Part shown: piece by piece, positions 41,910-50,398 of the stretch
Position numbering within the stretch: the stretch's first letter is position 1
Layout of the letters: every line of letters starts with the position of its first letter
DNA from: CAXSBR01 sp964252015
Lineage (GTDB): Bacteria > Actinomycetota > Actinomycetes > Mycobacteriales > Jatrophihabitantaceae
Reading direction: 5' to 3'
Length of the DNA: 64,000 nucleotides
Assembly: GCA_964252015.1 (NCBI GenBank)
Contig: CAXULW010000015.1
Coordinates: 1-64,000 of the forward strand
Translations under genes and position numbers: made by a program
The notes under the pieces: generated by a model
What the model was told of the DNA's origin: nothing
Database searches by the model: none
The model's input: only the letters and a program-made list of their open reading frames with translations

Positions 41910-43097
41910 GTGTTCGCTCCGACGTCGTCGTCGGTCATCGTGGCACTGCTGATGGCCTGCGCCGCGCTGCTTCTCGCGGTGGCGCGGGCCCGGTACCCGG
42001 TGCTGAAGGTGGCCGCCGGGGTTGGTGTGGTCGCGTTGGGCGTGACGACCGGCGTGGTCGCCGTGAACGACTACTTCGGGTACTACACGAGCTGGTCCGA
42101 GGCGTATGCGGGCACCTTCGGCGGCGCCACCGCGACCAAAGACACGATCGACACCCGCCAGGCTGCCCCGGCGCCGATGCGCAGTGGGCGCGTCTTTTCG
42201 ATCGACCTGCCCGGAAGCGAGAGCGGCATCGACCGGCGGGGCCTGGTGTACCTGCCGCCGCAGTACGGATTGCCGCAGTACCGGACCGTTCGGTTTCCCG
42301 TGGTCGAGCTGATGCACGGGACCCCGGGCAGCCCGCGTAGTTGGACGGTCGAGTTCGGTATCGCGCGCATCATCGACACCCTGCTGGCCGAGCGGGCGAT
42401 CGGGCCCATGGTGTTCGTCATGCCCGACATCACCCAAGGGCGCTCGCAGCAAGAATGCTTGAACTACCCCGGGGTGCGGGACGACACCTACGTCTCCCAC
42501 GACGTTGTCGCCGACGTGGAGCGCCGTTTCCGGGTCACCCACGACCGGTCCCAGTGGGCGGCGGTCGGCTACTCCTCCGGCGGCTACTGCGCGGCCAACC
42601 TGGCCCTGCGCCACCGCCGCGATTACGGCGCCGTGGCGTCCATAGACGGCTACTACTGGCCCGGGGACGGCCCGGCGATCAAGCGCTTGGCCGGCAACCC
42701 CGTCGCCCAGCAGGACAACGATCCGCTCGGACTCGTCGACGGGTTACGGACGGGAACGGTGCCGATGCCCCAGTTCTGGGTGTCTGCGGGCACGGGGAGC
42801 ACGGACGATTACGACAGCGCGAAGACCTTCGTCACCGCGCTCTCACGCTTCGAGGGCGTCACGTTCGTGGCCCAACCTGGCGCGAACCACAACTTCTACG
42901 CCTGGCGCGACCAGATCCCGCAGGCGTTGCGCTGGGTCTGGTCGTCGATCGCCGCGCCGGCGTTGCGGGTCGAGTTCCCGACCGGCGGCCCGGTGCGCAC
43001 GGCCGTGGTCGGCCATGACGCGCGCGCGGCCCGTGCCTCGAAGGACCGGGACACCTATCACCCGCCGGCCCAGCAATCGCCGGATGCGTCCCGCTGA
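41910..43097 (+). CDS. Membrane-anchored esterase (alpha/beta hydrolase, PF00756-like)
   Basis: 395 residues from GTG 41910, with GGAGG six bases upstream. Two N-terminal hydrophobic helices (VIVALLMACAALLLAVARA, LKVAAGVGVVALGVTTGVVAV) anchor the protein. The extracellular part has the esterase D/antigen-85-like fold: RGLVYLPPQYG, FPVVELMHGTPGSPRSW, nucleophile Ser in AVGYSSGGYCA (G-x-S-x-G) and the catalytic His in QPGANHNFYAWR. Substrate unknown; related membrane-anchored hydrolases act on envelope lipids or polysaccharides. Ends 3 nt before a convergent protease gene. Confidence 0.83.
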   Translation: MFAPTSSSVIVALLMACAALLLAVARARYPVLKVAAGVGVVALGVTTGVVAVNDYFGYYTSWSEAYAGTFGGATATKDTIDTRQAAPAPMRSGRVFSIDLPGSESGIDRRGLVYLPPQYGLPQYRTVRFPVVELMHGTPGSPRSWTVEFGIARIIDTLLAERAIGPMVFVMPDITQGRSQQECLNYPGVRDDTYVSHDVVADVERRFRVTHDRSQWAAVGYSSGGYCAANLALRHRRDYGAVASIDGYYWPGDGPAIKRLAGNPVAQQDNDPLGLVDGLRTGTVPMPQFWVSAGTGSTDDYDSAKTFVTALSRFEGVTFVAQPGANHNFYAWRDQIPQALRWVWSSIAAPALRVEFPTGGPVRTAVVGHDARAARASKDRDTYHPPAQQSPDASR

Positions 43098-43100
43098 TCA

Positions 43101-44036
43101 CTAGCAGTTGCTGGTCGCGGTGGGCAGGGACTGCGCCGCGTCGCCGGCCGCCGCCCGAGCGAGCAGCGCCGCCACGGCCGCACCGAACGGTGGCGAGTAC
43201 GACACCGCCTCGGTGCAGCCGCCCAGGTTCAGCCCGCCGACCAGCCCGACGATGACCCGTGGCCGCGCGGCGGTCAGGAACGGCGATCCGCTCGTGCCGC
43301 CCACATACCCGTGGCAGGAGAACGACGGGAACTGATTTGTTCGGCCCAGGATGTTGGTGCAGGTGATCTGGCGGTCGTCGATGCCGTGCGTGTAGCCGAC
43401 GACCGTCACCCGAGTCCCCGGCGCCGGGGTGGTGCCCAGGGTCTCGGCTCCGACGACGTCCTCGATCTGCTCCAGGTGGTTGTTCACCCTCCGCGGTCCC
43501 ACCTGGAGGACGGCTACGTCCAGGTCAGGATCGGTCTTGGTCATCCACCCGGGACTGACCCAGGCCCGCAGCACGCGCCAGGTGCCGAACGGCTCGGTGC
43601 CGTCGCGATAGTCGGGGGCGAACAGCTGGCCGGCTCCGGTGCCACTGAGGCAATGCGCGGCGGTGACGATCAGATCGTGACCGGGGCTGTGGATGACGCT
43701 GGCGCTGCAGGTGTGCGGCTGGGCGTCTGTGCTGGAAAACAGCGGCCCGACCTGAGGCTCGAGACCGACGGCGTGCGCGGTCGGGGTGCTCGCCGCGGAC
43801 ACGGTGGTGGCGGACACGGTGGTGGCGGACGCGGTGGTGGCGGACACGGTGGTGGCGGACGCGGTGGCTGAGGCCGGGGTTGCCGGGGTCGCGGAGGATG
43901 TGGGCAGCGACCGCGAGGGCGCGGACGCCGTCGACGACTTCGCGGTGGACCCCGTGGCCGACTCCGAGGTGCACGCGGTCGCGCTCAGCAGCATGGCCAC
44001 CAGCGCGGTCGCGACGTACGGGCGCGGCCACGGCAC
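43101..44036 (-). CDS. Trypsin-like serine protease, lipoprotein
   Basis: 311 residues from GTG 44036. A lipoprotein signal (YVATALVAMLLSATAC) places the mature protein outside the membrane with a Ser/Thr/Ala-rich linker that includes four 15-bp DNA repeats (43803-43862, encoding ATTVS-type units). The chymotrypsin-like domain has the triad: VTAAHC (His), DPDLDVAVLQV (Asp) and GGTSGSPF (Ser). Four further Cys residues probably form disulfides. A surface protease of unknown substrate, convergent with the esterase. Confidence 0.85.
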   Translation of the reverse strand: MPWPRPYVATALVAMLLSATACTSESATGSTAKSSTASAPSRSLPTSSATPATPASATASATTVSATTASATTVSATTVSAASTPTAHAVGLEPQVGPLFSSTDAQPHTCSASVIHSPGHDLIVTAAHCLSGTGAGQLFAPDYRDGTEPFGTWRVLRAWVSPGWMTKTDPDLDVAVLQVGPRRVNNHLEQIEDVVGAETLGTTPAPGTRVTVVGYTHGIDDRQITCTNILGRTNQFPSFSCHGYVGGTSGSPFLTAARPRVIVGLVGGLNLGGCTEAVSYSPPFGAAVAALLARAAAGDAAQSLPTATSNC

Positions 44037-44090
44037 TCGCTCACTCTCAGGCAGCTAGCTGGGATGAGGCTGTGAGGCTGGACCCGCGGG

Positions 44091-45059
44091 TCAGGGGCGG
44101 ATGACGATCTTGCCGAATTGCTCACCGTTGGCCATGGCTCGCAGTCCGTCGACCGCTTCGTCGAGGCCGAGCACCCGGTCGATGCGGGGCCGCAGGCCGG
44201 TGTTGACCAGCAACGCCAGCAGGTCGGTCAGCTCGGAGCGGGTGCCCATGGTCGAGCCGACCACGGACAGCTGGAGGAAGAACAACCGGTTCAGATCGGC
44301 CGACGGTGTGGCCCCCGAGGTGGCCCCGGCGACCACGATCCGCCCGCCCGGGCGCAAGGCCTTCATCGAGTGTGACCAGGTGGCCGCGCCCACGGTCTCG
44401 ATGACCGCGTCGACCCGTTCCGGCAGCCGGGCGCCCGGCTCGAACGCCTGGTCGGCACCGAGTTCGACCGCAGCGGCCCGCTTGGCCTCGGTCCGCCCGG
44501 TGGCCCACACCCGCAGACCACCGACGCGGGCCAGCGCGATCGCCGCCGTGGCCACGCCGCCGCTGGCGCCCTGGACGAGCACGGTCTGACCGGGCCGCAA
44601 GCCGGACTGGACGAACAGCATCCGGTACGCGGTCAACCACGCGGTGGGCAGGCAGGCGGCTTGGCCGAAGCTGAGCTCGGCCGGCTTCGGTACGACGTTG
44701 GCGGCCGGAACGGCAACCCGTTCGGCCAGCGTGCCCTGGTAGTGCTCGGACAGCAGCGAGCGGCCGGGGTCGAGGGTCTCGTCGCCGGTCCACCCGGGCG
44801 CGGCGATGACGGAGTGGACGACGACCTCGGCGCCCGTGGCGGTATCGATCCCGGCCGCGTCGCAGCCCAGGATCATCGGGAACGCGTCCGGTTTGATGCC
44901 CACGCCGCGCAGCGTCCACAGATCGTGGTGGTTCAGCCCGGCCGCCTTGACCTCGATGGTGGTCCAGCCCGTCGGCGCCTGCGGGTCGGGGCGCTCGCCG
45001 AGCTGGGCCGCGGACAGCGGATCGTCGGCGTTCGGAGCGGTGGCGAAGAGGGCGCGCAT
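44091..45059 (-). CDS. Zinc-independent medium-chain dehydrogenase (quinone oxidoreductase-like)
   Basis: 322 residues from ATG 45059, 6 nt after a TACCGT box (leaderless). N-terminal GroES-like domain (VKAAGLNHHDLWTLRGVG, MILGCDAAG) and Rossmann domain with VLVQGASGGVATAAIALARVGG (NADPH-binding), then GGRIVVAGATSG and the conserved ELTDLLALL near the end. No zinc-binding Cys cluster is seen, as in quinone oxidoreductases and crotonyl-type reductases. The physiological substrate is unknown. Divergent from the RNase gene at 45097. Confidence 0.87.
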   Translation of the reverse strand: MRALFATAPNADDPLSAAQLGERPDPQAPTGWTTIEVKAAGLNHHDLWTLRGVGIKPDAFPMILGCDAAGIDTATGAEVVVHSVIAAPGWTGDETLDPGRSLLSEHYQGTLAERVAVPAANVVPKPAELSFGQAACLPTAWLTAYRMLFVQSGLRPGQTVLVQGASGGVATAAIALARVGGLRVWATGRTEAKRAAAVELGADQAFEPGARLPERVDAVIETVGAATWSHSMKALRPGGRIVVAGATSGATPSADLNRLFFLQLSVVGSTMGTRSELTDLLALLVNTGLRPRIDRVLGLDEAVDGLRAMANGEQFGKIVIRP

Positions 45060-45096
45060 CGGATCACGGTAGCGCCGGGCGGCTTAAGGTCGTGGC

Positions 45097-45579
45097 GTGT
45101 CAGCTCGCCGCCGTGCCGCCCCTCGGCCCGCCGGCCGCGTTGGGCAACTGGCCCGCCGGGCCCGTCGTCCCCAGGTCGCGTTGCTGGCGCTGCTGCTGCT
45201 GCTCGTGGTCGGCTACGCCGTCCGGGCCGCGCAGCCATCGGACCACCACCCGGACCCTTCGACGGTGTCGACGGCGCCGGCCTCGCTCGACCCGTCGGTG
45301 CGCGCCGTGGCGCTCTCGTCGTTGCCCAGCCAGGCCCAGCACACCGTCGCCCTCATCCGCGCCGGCGGGCCGTTCCCGTACGCGCGCGATGGCATCGTCT
45401 TTCGCAACGCCGAGCACGAACTGCCTGCACAACGGTCGGGGTACTACCACGAGTACACGGTGCCGACGCCGGGGGAATCCGACCGTGGCGCGCGCCGGGT
45501 CATTGCCGGGATCGGCGGCGAGTACTTCTACACCGCCGACCACTACGCCAGCTTCGTCCGGGTGGACGTGAGCCGGTGA
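45097..45579 (+). CDS. Guanyl-specific ribonuclease (barnase/RNase Sa family), membrane-anchored
   Basis: 160 residues from GTG 45097, 6 nt after TAAGGT (leaderless). An Arg-rich start and a hydrophobic segment (VALLALLLLLVVGYAV) act as signal anchor, so the enzyme is exported. The RNase domain (about residues 75-160) matches Streptomyces RNase Sa: LPSQAQHTVALIRAGGPFPY, GIVFRNAEHELPAQ, YYHEYTVPTPG with the catalytic Glu, RGARRVI (Arg) and YFYTADHYASF (His). The overlap with the barstar-like gene that follows (GTGA) suggests matched production of toxin and inhibitor. Confidence 0.9.
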   Translation: MSARRRAAPRPAGRVGQLARRARRPQVALLALLLLLVVGYAVRAAQPSDHHPDPSTVSTAPASLDPSVRAVALSSLPSQAQHTVALIRAGGPFPYARDGIVFRNAEHELPAQRSGYYHEYTVPTPGESDRGARRVIAGIGGEYFYTADHYASFVRVDVSR

Positions 45580-45917
45580 GGTCGTCCGTGCGGCACGTGC
45601 GCTCCGCGGCCGACATCCGCGCCCGGCACCCCAACGTGCGGGTTGTCGGCCCGGCGTCGAACAAGCCCGCCCTACTGGCGGCGATCTACCGGGCGCTGGA
45701 CGCACCCGCCTACGCCGGCGCCAACTACGACGCGCTGGCTGACATCGTGGGCGACCTCGGCTGGTTGCCCGCCGGTCCGGTCCGTCTGGTCTGGGCGCCG
45801 GCGTCGTCTCTGCCCGCCGCGGTGCGGGCCGAGGTCAGCGCGATCCTGGCCGAAGCGGTCACCGCCACCGCAGGCACGGCGCGGCCGCTGACCGTCTATC
45901 TCGCCGCCACCCCCTGA
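45576..45917 (+). CDS. Barstar-like RNase inhibitor
   Basis: 113 residues from GTG 45576 overlapping the RNase stop by 4 nt (GTGA). The first residues are poorly conserved; then GPASNKPALLAAIYRALDAP, YAGANYDALADIVGDLGWLPAGPVRLVW and a helix to the end give the barstar pattern (helix, G-x-N-x-D-A-L-x-D, tryptophan). In the barnase/barstar system the inhibitor stays in the cytoplasm and protects the cell from the exported RNase. GTG 45588 is another possible start. The sequence is more divergent than its partner, so the assignment relies partly on context. Confidence 0.82.
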   Translation: MRSSVRHVRSAADIRARHPNVRVVGPASNKPALLAAIYRALDAPAYAGANYDALADIVGDLGWLPAGPVRLVWAPASSLPAAVRAEVSAILAEAVTATAGTARPLTVYLAATP

Positions 45918-46115
45918 CCGTTGCGGTCCGGTCCGACCTTGCCCCGCTGACTGGTGGCGCGATCCGAGCCGCAACGCATTAGCCAGCAGGGCAAGCAGCC
46001 CACCGCCCAACTGAATGTCTGGGTAGCGCGAAAATTGGCCCGGTCGGGACGCAACGGGCGGGTGTCGTGGTCGCGTTGTGTGGATGTGGACGTGGTGACC
46101 AGATCGGAGCCGCCG

Positions 46116-46616
46116 GTGTCCGGCATCGGTTTGAGCGAGTTCACCGCACAGCACGGTGTCGGCCTGGTCCGATTCGCACTGTTGGTATCCGGTGATCACG
46201 GCACCGCGGAGGATCTCGTGCAAGAAACGCTGCAGTCCCTTTTCCGGCGGTTCGGTGATCACCTCCCGCTGGCGGAACCACTGGCCTACGCCCGACGCTC
46301 GATCGTCAACGCGAACAACTCACGGGCTCGTCGCCGGATGACTGCTCTGACCGTGGTGGGCTCGGTCCCGGACACCGCGGTTCTGGGCGACGCGCTCGAA
46401 GGCAGTGCCGAGCGCCAAGCGATGTGGCAGGCGCTGGCGCGGCTCTCGCACCGCCAACGGGTCGTGCTGGTGATGCGTTACTACTGCGACTCCAGCGATG
46501 CCCAGATCGCGTCGACGTTGCAATGTCGCCAGGCCACCGTGCGCAGCCTGGCGGCCCGTGGCCTCGCGGCGTTGCGGTCCGACCCGGCGTTTGCGCCGCT
46601 GGAGGGAACGCGATGA
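46116..46616 (+). CDS. ECF-type (SigE-family) RNA polymerase sigma factor
   Basis: 166 residues from GTG 46116, which has GGAG six bases upstream; GTG 46092 is an alternative. Region 2: FTAQHGVGLVRFALLVSGDHGTAEDLVQETLQSLFRRF, then AEPLAYARRSIVNANNSRARRR; region 4: RQAMWQALARLSHRQRVVLVMRYYCDSSDAQIASTLQCRQATVRSL (both quoted in part). A helix-turn-helix in region 4 recognises the -35. The group is numerous in actinobacteria and usually controls envelope functions. Its stop overlaps the next gene's ATG by 4 nt. Confidence 0.9.
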   Translation: MSGIGLSEFTAQHGVGLVRFALLVSGDHGTAEDLVQETLQSLFRRFGDHLPLAEPLAYARRSIVNANNSRARRRMTALTVVGSVPDTAVLGDALEGSAERQAMWQALARLSHRQRVVLVMRYYCDSSDAQIASTLQCRQATVRSLAARGLAALRSDPAFAPLEGTR

Positions 46617-47764
46617 CGGGCCTGCGGGACCAACGGGACATCGAGCGGATCCTGCGCTCGACCCTGACCGAGGTCGCGGGCACGGTCAACAATGCTGGCC
46701 GAGTTACTGCACCAGTCGGATCGGACCAGTCACCGCCGCGGCGCCGATCGGCCCGGTGGGCGGCTCCGCTCGCAGCAGCGGCCGCAGTCGCCGCGATCGC
46801 CGCCGCCGCCGCGCTGGCGCCATCGCACACGGACAAGAATGCGCCGATCGCACCGCCCACGTCCTCGAGCAACGTGCCCGGATCATCAACGCCGCCACCG
46901 ACAGCGAAGCGAGCAACGGGGGTCAGGTTGGAGTGGTGGACGACGCCGATCCCCGCCGGCTACACCGAAACCCAACGCATCGTGACCGCACAGTTCTCGG
47001 GCGAACAGCTGATCAAGAAGGACGACCCGCAGCGCAACACCATCGGAAATGGCGGCGGGCCGGCCGGTGTGCTCGTACGACGCTGGACCCCTGGCACGTT
47101 CCACGCCAGCACTGTCGCCGCACCGGTGACGGTGCAGATCGGGGCTCACGCCGGCCTGTTCGGGGCGACCCCAGCGGGGCTGTTCGACGACGAGGTTCCC
47201 TACGCCAGCGGAACCGTCCCGACCCTGGCCGTCCATGTGGCCACGGACGAATGGATCACCCTCGCCGGTGCGACATCCCAAACCCAGCGCAAGGACGAAC
47301 TGGTCCGCGTCGCGAAGACCGTCCTGTCGGCGTCCCGGACGACGCCGATGGCCGTGCCGTTCCGCCTCACGGGGCTGCCCGTCAACCTGCGGGTATTGGG
47401 CGCCAGCGAGAACCTGGACCCGGCCCAACCGGACGGTCTGCAGATCGACGTCACCGACGGCCCCCTCAGCGGTTCACTGGAAACCGTCCAACAGACCACG
47501 GACCTGAGCCTGCAGATCTGGCGTCACAACGCGATCCCGACCTCACAAACCGGCGGGCGCGCCACCGTGGACAACCGCACCGGAGTACTCGACTCCACCG
47601 GACGCGCGGCCTATTTCCCCATCGGCGCGCGGCTGACCGACATCGAACTGGACGGGCCCGGCGCCACCCCCGCTGCCCTGCAGGCGGTGCTCGCCGGCCT
47701 CGAATGGTCACCCGATCCCAGTGACGAGCGCACGTGGTACGACGCCACCGACATGCTTCACTGA
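46613..47764 (+). CDS. Probable membrane partner of the sigma factor (anti-sigma-like)
   Basis: 383 residues from ATG 46613, with GGAGG eight bases upstream and overlapping the sigma gene (ATGA). A short cytoplasmic N-terminus (MTGLRDQRDIERILRSTLTE), one membrane helix (WAAPLAAAAAVAAIAAAAAL) and a large extracytoplasmic domain after a Ser/Pro/Thr linker. The layout is that of single-pass anti-sigma factors of the SigE type, but no zinc-binding HxxxCxxC is seen and the outer domain is not one I recognise. Coupling to the sigma gene is the main evidence. Confidence 0.65.
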   Translation: MTGLRDQRDIERILRSTLTEVAGTVNNAGRVTAPVGSDQSPPRRRSARWAAPLAAAAAVAAIAAAAALAPSHTDKNAPIAPPTSSSNVPGSSTPPPTAKRATGVRLEWWTTPIPAGYTETQRIVTAQFSGEQLIKKDDPQRNTIGNGGGPAGVLVRRWTPGTFHASTVAAPVTVQIGAHAGLFGATPAGLFDDEVPYASGTVPTLAVHVATDEWITLAGATSQTQRKDELVRVAKTVLSASRTTPMAVPFRLTGLPVNLRVLGASENLDPAQPDGLQIDVTDGPLSGSLETVQQTTDLSLQIWRHNAIPTSQTGGRATVDNRTGVLDSTGRAAYFPIGARLTDIELDGPGATPAALQAVLAGLEWSPDPSDERTWYDATDMLH

Positions 47765-47897
47765 CCGCCGCCGCACCGCGACCCCGGCCCCGCCCGCCGG
47801 CGCTGGATCGCGGCGAGACGTCCGCACCGCACGGCTCTGCCTGCGCGGGTCCGGCGGGTCGTACCGGCTGCGGCGCGCGGGTTGGGAGACTGCAGGC

Positions 47898-49136
47898 ATG
47901 CCCCCGTCCGCCCTGCCCGAAGGCGATCCCGCCCCGAGCAGTGGGCGCCTGCCCGGGTCGGCGCTGGCCGGGGCGGCGCAGACCCCGTTCGGCGTGTACG
48001 TCCACATCCCGTTCTGCACCACCCGGTGTGGCTATTGCGACTTCAACACCTACACGGCCGAGGAACTGGGCACCGGGGTCGACGGCGGCACGGTCACCCG
48101 CGGTACCTGGGCCGACACGTTGCTCGGCGAGGTCAGGCTGGCCCGCGACGTGCTCGGACCGGACATCGCGCCGGTCTCGACCGTCTTCTTCGGTGGCGGG
48201 ACGCCGACGTTGCTGCCGGCCGAGCATCTCGGCCTCGTCCTGCGCGAGATCGTCGAGACGTTCGGGGTCGCCGCCGATCCCGAGATCACCACCGAGGCCA
48301 ACCCGGAGTCGGTGGCCCCGGCCTATCTGGAGAGCCTGCGCGCGCAGGGCTTCACCCGGATCTCGGTCGGCATGCAGTCGGCGGTGCCGCGGGTGCTCGA
48401 GGTGCTCGACCGCCGGCACCGTCCCGGGCGCCCCGAGCAGGTCGTGGCCGAGGCCCGCGCGGCCGGCTTCGAGCACGTCAGCCTGGACCTGATCTACGGC
48501 GCGCCGTACGAGACCGACGCGGACTGGCAGGCGTCGCTGGACGCGGCCATCGGCTCGGGCGCCGATCACATCAGCGCGTACGCCTTGGTGGTCGAGGACG
48601 GGACGGCGCTGGCGCGGCAGGTGGCCCGCGGGATCGTCCCCGCGCCCGACGACGACGCGCTGGCCGACCGGTACGTGATGGCCGACGAGACGCTGCGCGC
48701 GGCCGGGTTCGAGTGGTACGAGGTGTCCAACTGGGCCCGCACCCCGGCCGATCGGTGCCGGCACAACGAGCTGTACTGGGAGGGCGCCAACTGGTGGGGG
48801 ATCGGCCCCGGCGCGCACAGTCATTTCGGCGGCGTGCGCTGGTGGAACGTCAAGCACCCGGCCCGTTACGCCGACCTGCTCGCCCGCGGCGGCAGCCCGG
48901 CCGCCGGTCGCGAGACCCTCACCGCGCAGTCGCGCGAGACCGAGGCGCTGATGTTGGGGATACGCATGCGCGACGGCCTGCCCGCCCGCCAGTTGCCGCC
49001 GGACGCCGACGTCAAGATCGCCGCCCAGGTCACCTGGGGCCTGCTCGACGGCGACGCCTGGCGCGCGGGCCGGGTCGTGCTCACCCAGCGCGGCCGGCTG
49101 CTGGCCGATGCCGTCGTCCGCGATCTGATGCAGTAG
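47898..49136 (+). CDS. hemW: Heme chaperone HemW (coproporphyrinogen III oxidase-like radical SAM)
   Basis: 412 residues from ATG 47898. Radical SAM motif VHIPFCTTRCGYCDFNTY (CxxxCxxC, residues about 39-52), GGGTPTLL, RISVGMQSAV, SLDLIYGAPYETDADWQ and a C-terminal HemN-like domain (RHNELYWEGANWWGIGPGAHS). HemN-type proteins with this Cys spacing but lacking the coproporphyrinogen-specific features act as heme chaperones. In actinobacteria hemW usually follows lepA and precedes hrcA; here about 6 kb of inserted genes separates them. Confidence 0.93.
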   Translation: MPPSALPEGDPAPSSGRLPGSALAGAAQTPFGVYVHIPFCTTRCGYCDFNTYTAEELGTGVDGGTVTRGTWADTLLGEVRLARDVLGPDIAPVSTVFFGGGTPTLLPAEHLGLVLREIVETFGVAADPEITTEANPESVAPAYLESLRAQGFTRISVGMQSAVPRVLEVLDRRHRPGRPEQVVAEARAAGFEHVSLDLIYGAPYETDADWQASLDAAIGSGADHISAYALVVEDGTALARQVARGIVPAPDDDALADRYVMADETLRAAGFEWYEVSNWARTPADRCRHNELYWEGANWWGIGPGAHSHFGGVRWWNVKHPARYADLLARGGSPAAGRETLTAQSRETEALMLGIRMRDGLPARQLPPDADVKIAAQVTWGLLDGDAWRAGRVVLTQRGRLLADAVVRDLMQ

Positions 49137-49233
49137 CGCCGCTTCCGAGGTAGGACCCTGCGGCCAGGGGACCTGGTCAGGAGCGGCGTCTGGAGCAGGA
49201 CCGGCCGAGGACGAACTGATGCCAGGATGAGCT

Positions 49234-50067
49234 GTGCCCGACGCCGATCCGCCCCAGATCACCCGCCGCCGGTTGTTGGGCGCCGGGCTGGGCCTGGCCG
49301 GCGTCGCGGCGACCGGTGGCGTCGGGTACGCCCTGGCCCCGCAGAAGTTGAAGGCCCGCGTCGGCCTCGGTGCCGACCCGTTCATCCCGGCGGCGCCCGA
49401 GGGTCAAGTCCGTCTGGAGACGGTTCATTCGAAGGCCCGCGGTCGCGATGTCGGGTTCTTCACCGCCGTGCCCGCGGGCTTCGGTGCCGGGGCCGGCCTG
49501 CCGGTGGTCGTGATCCTGCACGGGGCCAGCGCAACGGCGGCCCGGTTCCGGGGCTTCGGCTTCGGCCATTTCCTGACCCAGGCCGTGCGCGACGGTGCGG
49601 CGCCGTTCGTGCTGGCCGGTGCCGACGGCGGCGTGCTGCGCTGGGAGAAGGACCCCAACAGTGCCGACGACCCGCAAGCCATGGTTCACGACGAGATACC
49701 GCAATGGCTGGCCAGTCGCGGATTCGACGCTGATCGGCGGGCCTTGTGGGGGTGGTCGTTGGGCGGGTACGGCAGCCTCCGGTTCGCCGAGCGTTACCCG
49801 ACGTGGGCCCGCTCGGTCGCGGTGTTCAGCCCGGCGGTCGCGGCCGGCGACGCCGTGTTCGCCGATGCCGCCCGCCTGGCCGATGTGCCCTTGGCGGTGT
49901 GGTGCGGTCGGCAGGACGGCTTCTACCCGGCGGTCCGGAGCCTGGTGACGGCACTGCCGCACGCACCGGAGATCGCCTCCTTCACCGCGGGGGCGCACAC
50001 CCGGTTCTACTGGAACGACCACACGCTGGCCGCCTTCGCGTTTCTGGCCCGGCATCTCAGCCGCTGA
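49234..50067 (+). CDS. Tat-exported alpha/beta hydrolase (esterase)
   Basis: 277 residues from GTG 49234. The N-terminus has a twin-arginine signal (TRRRLLGAGLGLAGVAATGG), so the folded protein is exported. Catalytic domain: VVVILHGASATAARFRGFGF (oxyanion region), nucleophile Ser in LWGWSLGGYGSLRF (G-x-S-x-G), Asp in CGRQDGF and His in TAGAHTRFYW. Resembles the PF00756-type esterases. The substrate cannot be told. Follows hemW by about 100 nt, likely its own unit. Confidence 0.83.
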   Translation: MPDADPPQITRRRLLGAGLGLAGVAATGGVGYALAPQKLKARVGLGADPFIPAAPEGQVRLETVHSKARGRDVGFFTAVPAGFGAGAGLPVVVILHGASATAARFRGFGFGHFLTQAVRDGAAPFVLAGADGGVLRWEKDPNSADDPQAMVHDEIPQWLASRGFDADRRALWGWSLGGYGSLRFAERYPTWARSVAVFSPAVAAGDAVFADAARLADVPLAVWCGRQDGFYPAVRSLVTALPHAPEIASFTAGAHTRFYWNDHTLAAFAFLARHLSR

Positions 50068-50086
50068 CCGATCCGTGCGGTGACGT

Positions 50087-50347
50087 TCAGTGGATCAACG
50101 GCAGCCGAGCAACGTCCTCACCCAGCCACGCCCCCGCGTCCGCGTCCAGCTCAACTCGGCCGGTGGCCAGCCGGGCCCTGGGCCGTCCGAGCCGTCGTCC
50201 GGTCGCCCGCAGCCCGCGCGAGTCGGGGTCATCCCGCACTGCCCAGCCGGCGCACCCGGTCGGCGCCCACGACGCGGGCTCGTCGAGCGATTGCGCCAGC
50301 TCGCCCAGGTCGGCCTAGGCGGCCTGCCGCAGGTCGACTTCGGTCAC
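50087..50347 (-). pseudogene. Remnant of a small gene with an in-frame amber codon
   Basis: From GTG 50347 the frame reads VTEVDLRQAA, then TAG at 50315-50317, then ADLGELAQSLDEPASWAPTG (CAGWAVRDDPDS follows) and continues to a TGA at 50087, 87 codons in all and in frame. The segment WAPTGCAGWAVRD resembles the N-terminus of DinB/maleylpyruvate isomerase (TIGR03083/03086-type) proteins, which normally run on for over 150 residues. So it looks like a gene with a stop mutation and an internal deletion. It fills most of the gap between the hydrolase and glycosidase genes. Confidence 0.4.
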
Positions 50348-50398
50348 GGCCACAGCCAATCACGGCCCGGACCGACGGCGATGCAGTAGGAAGTACCA

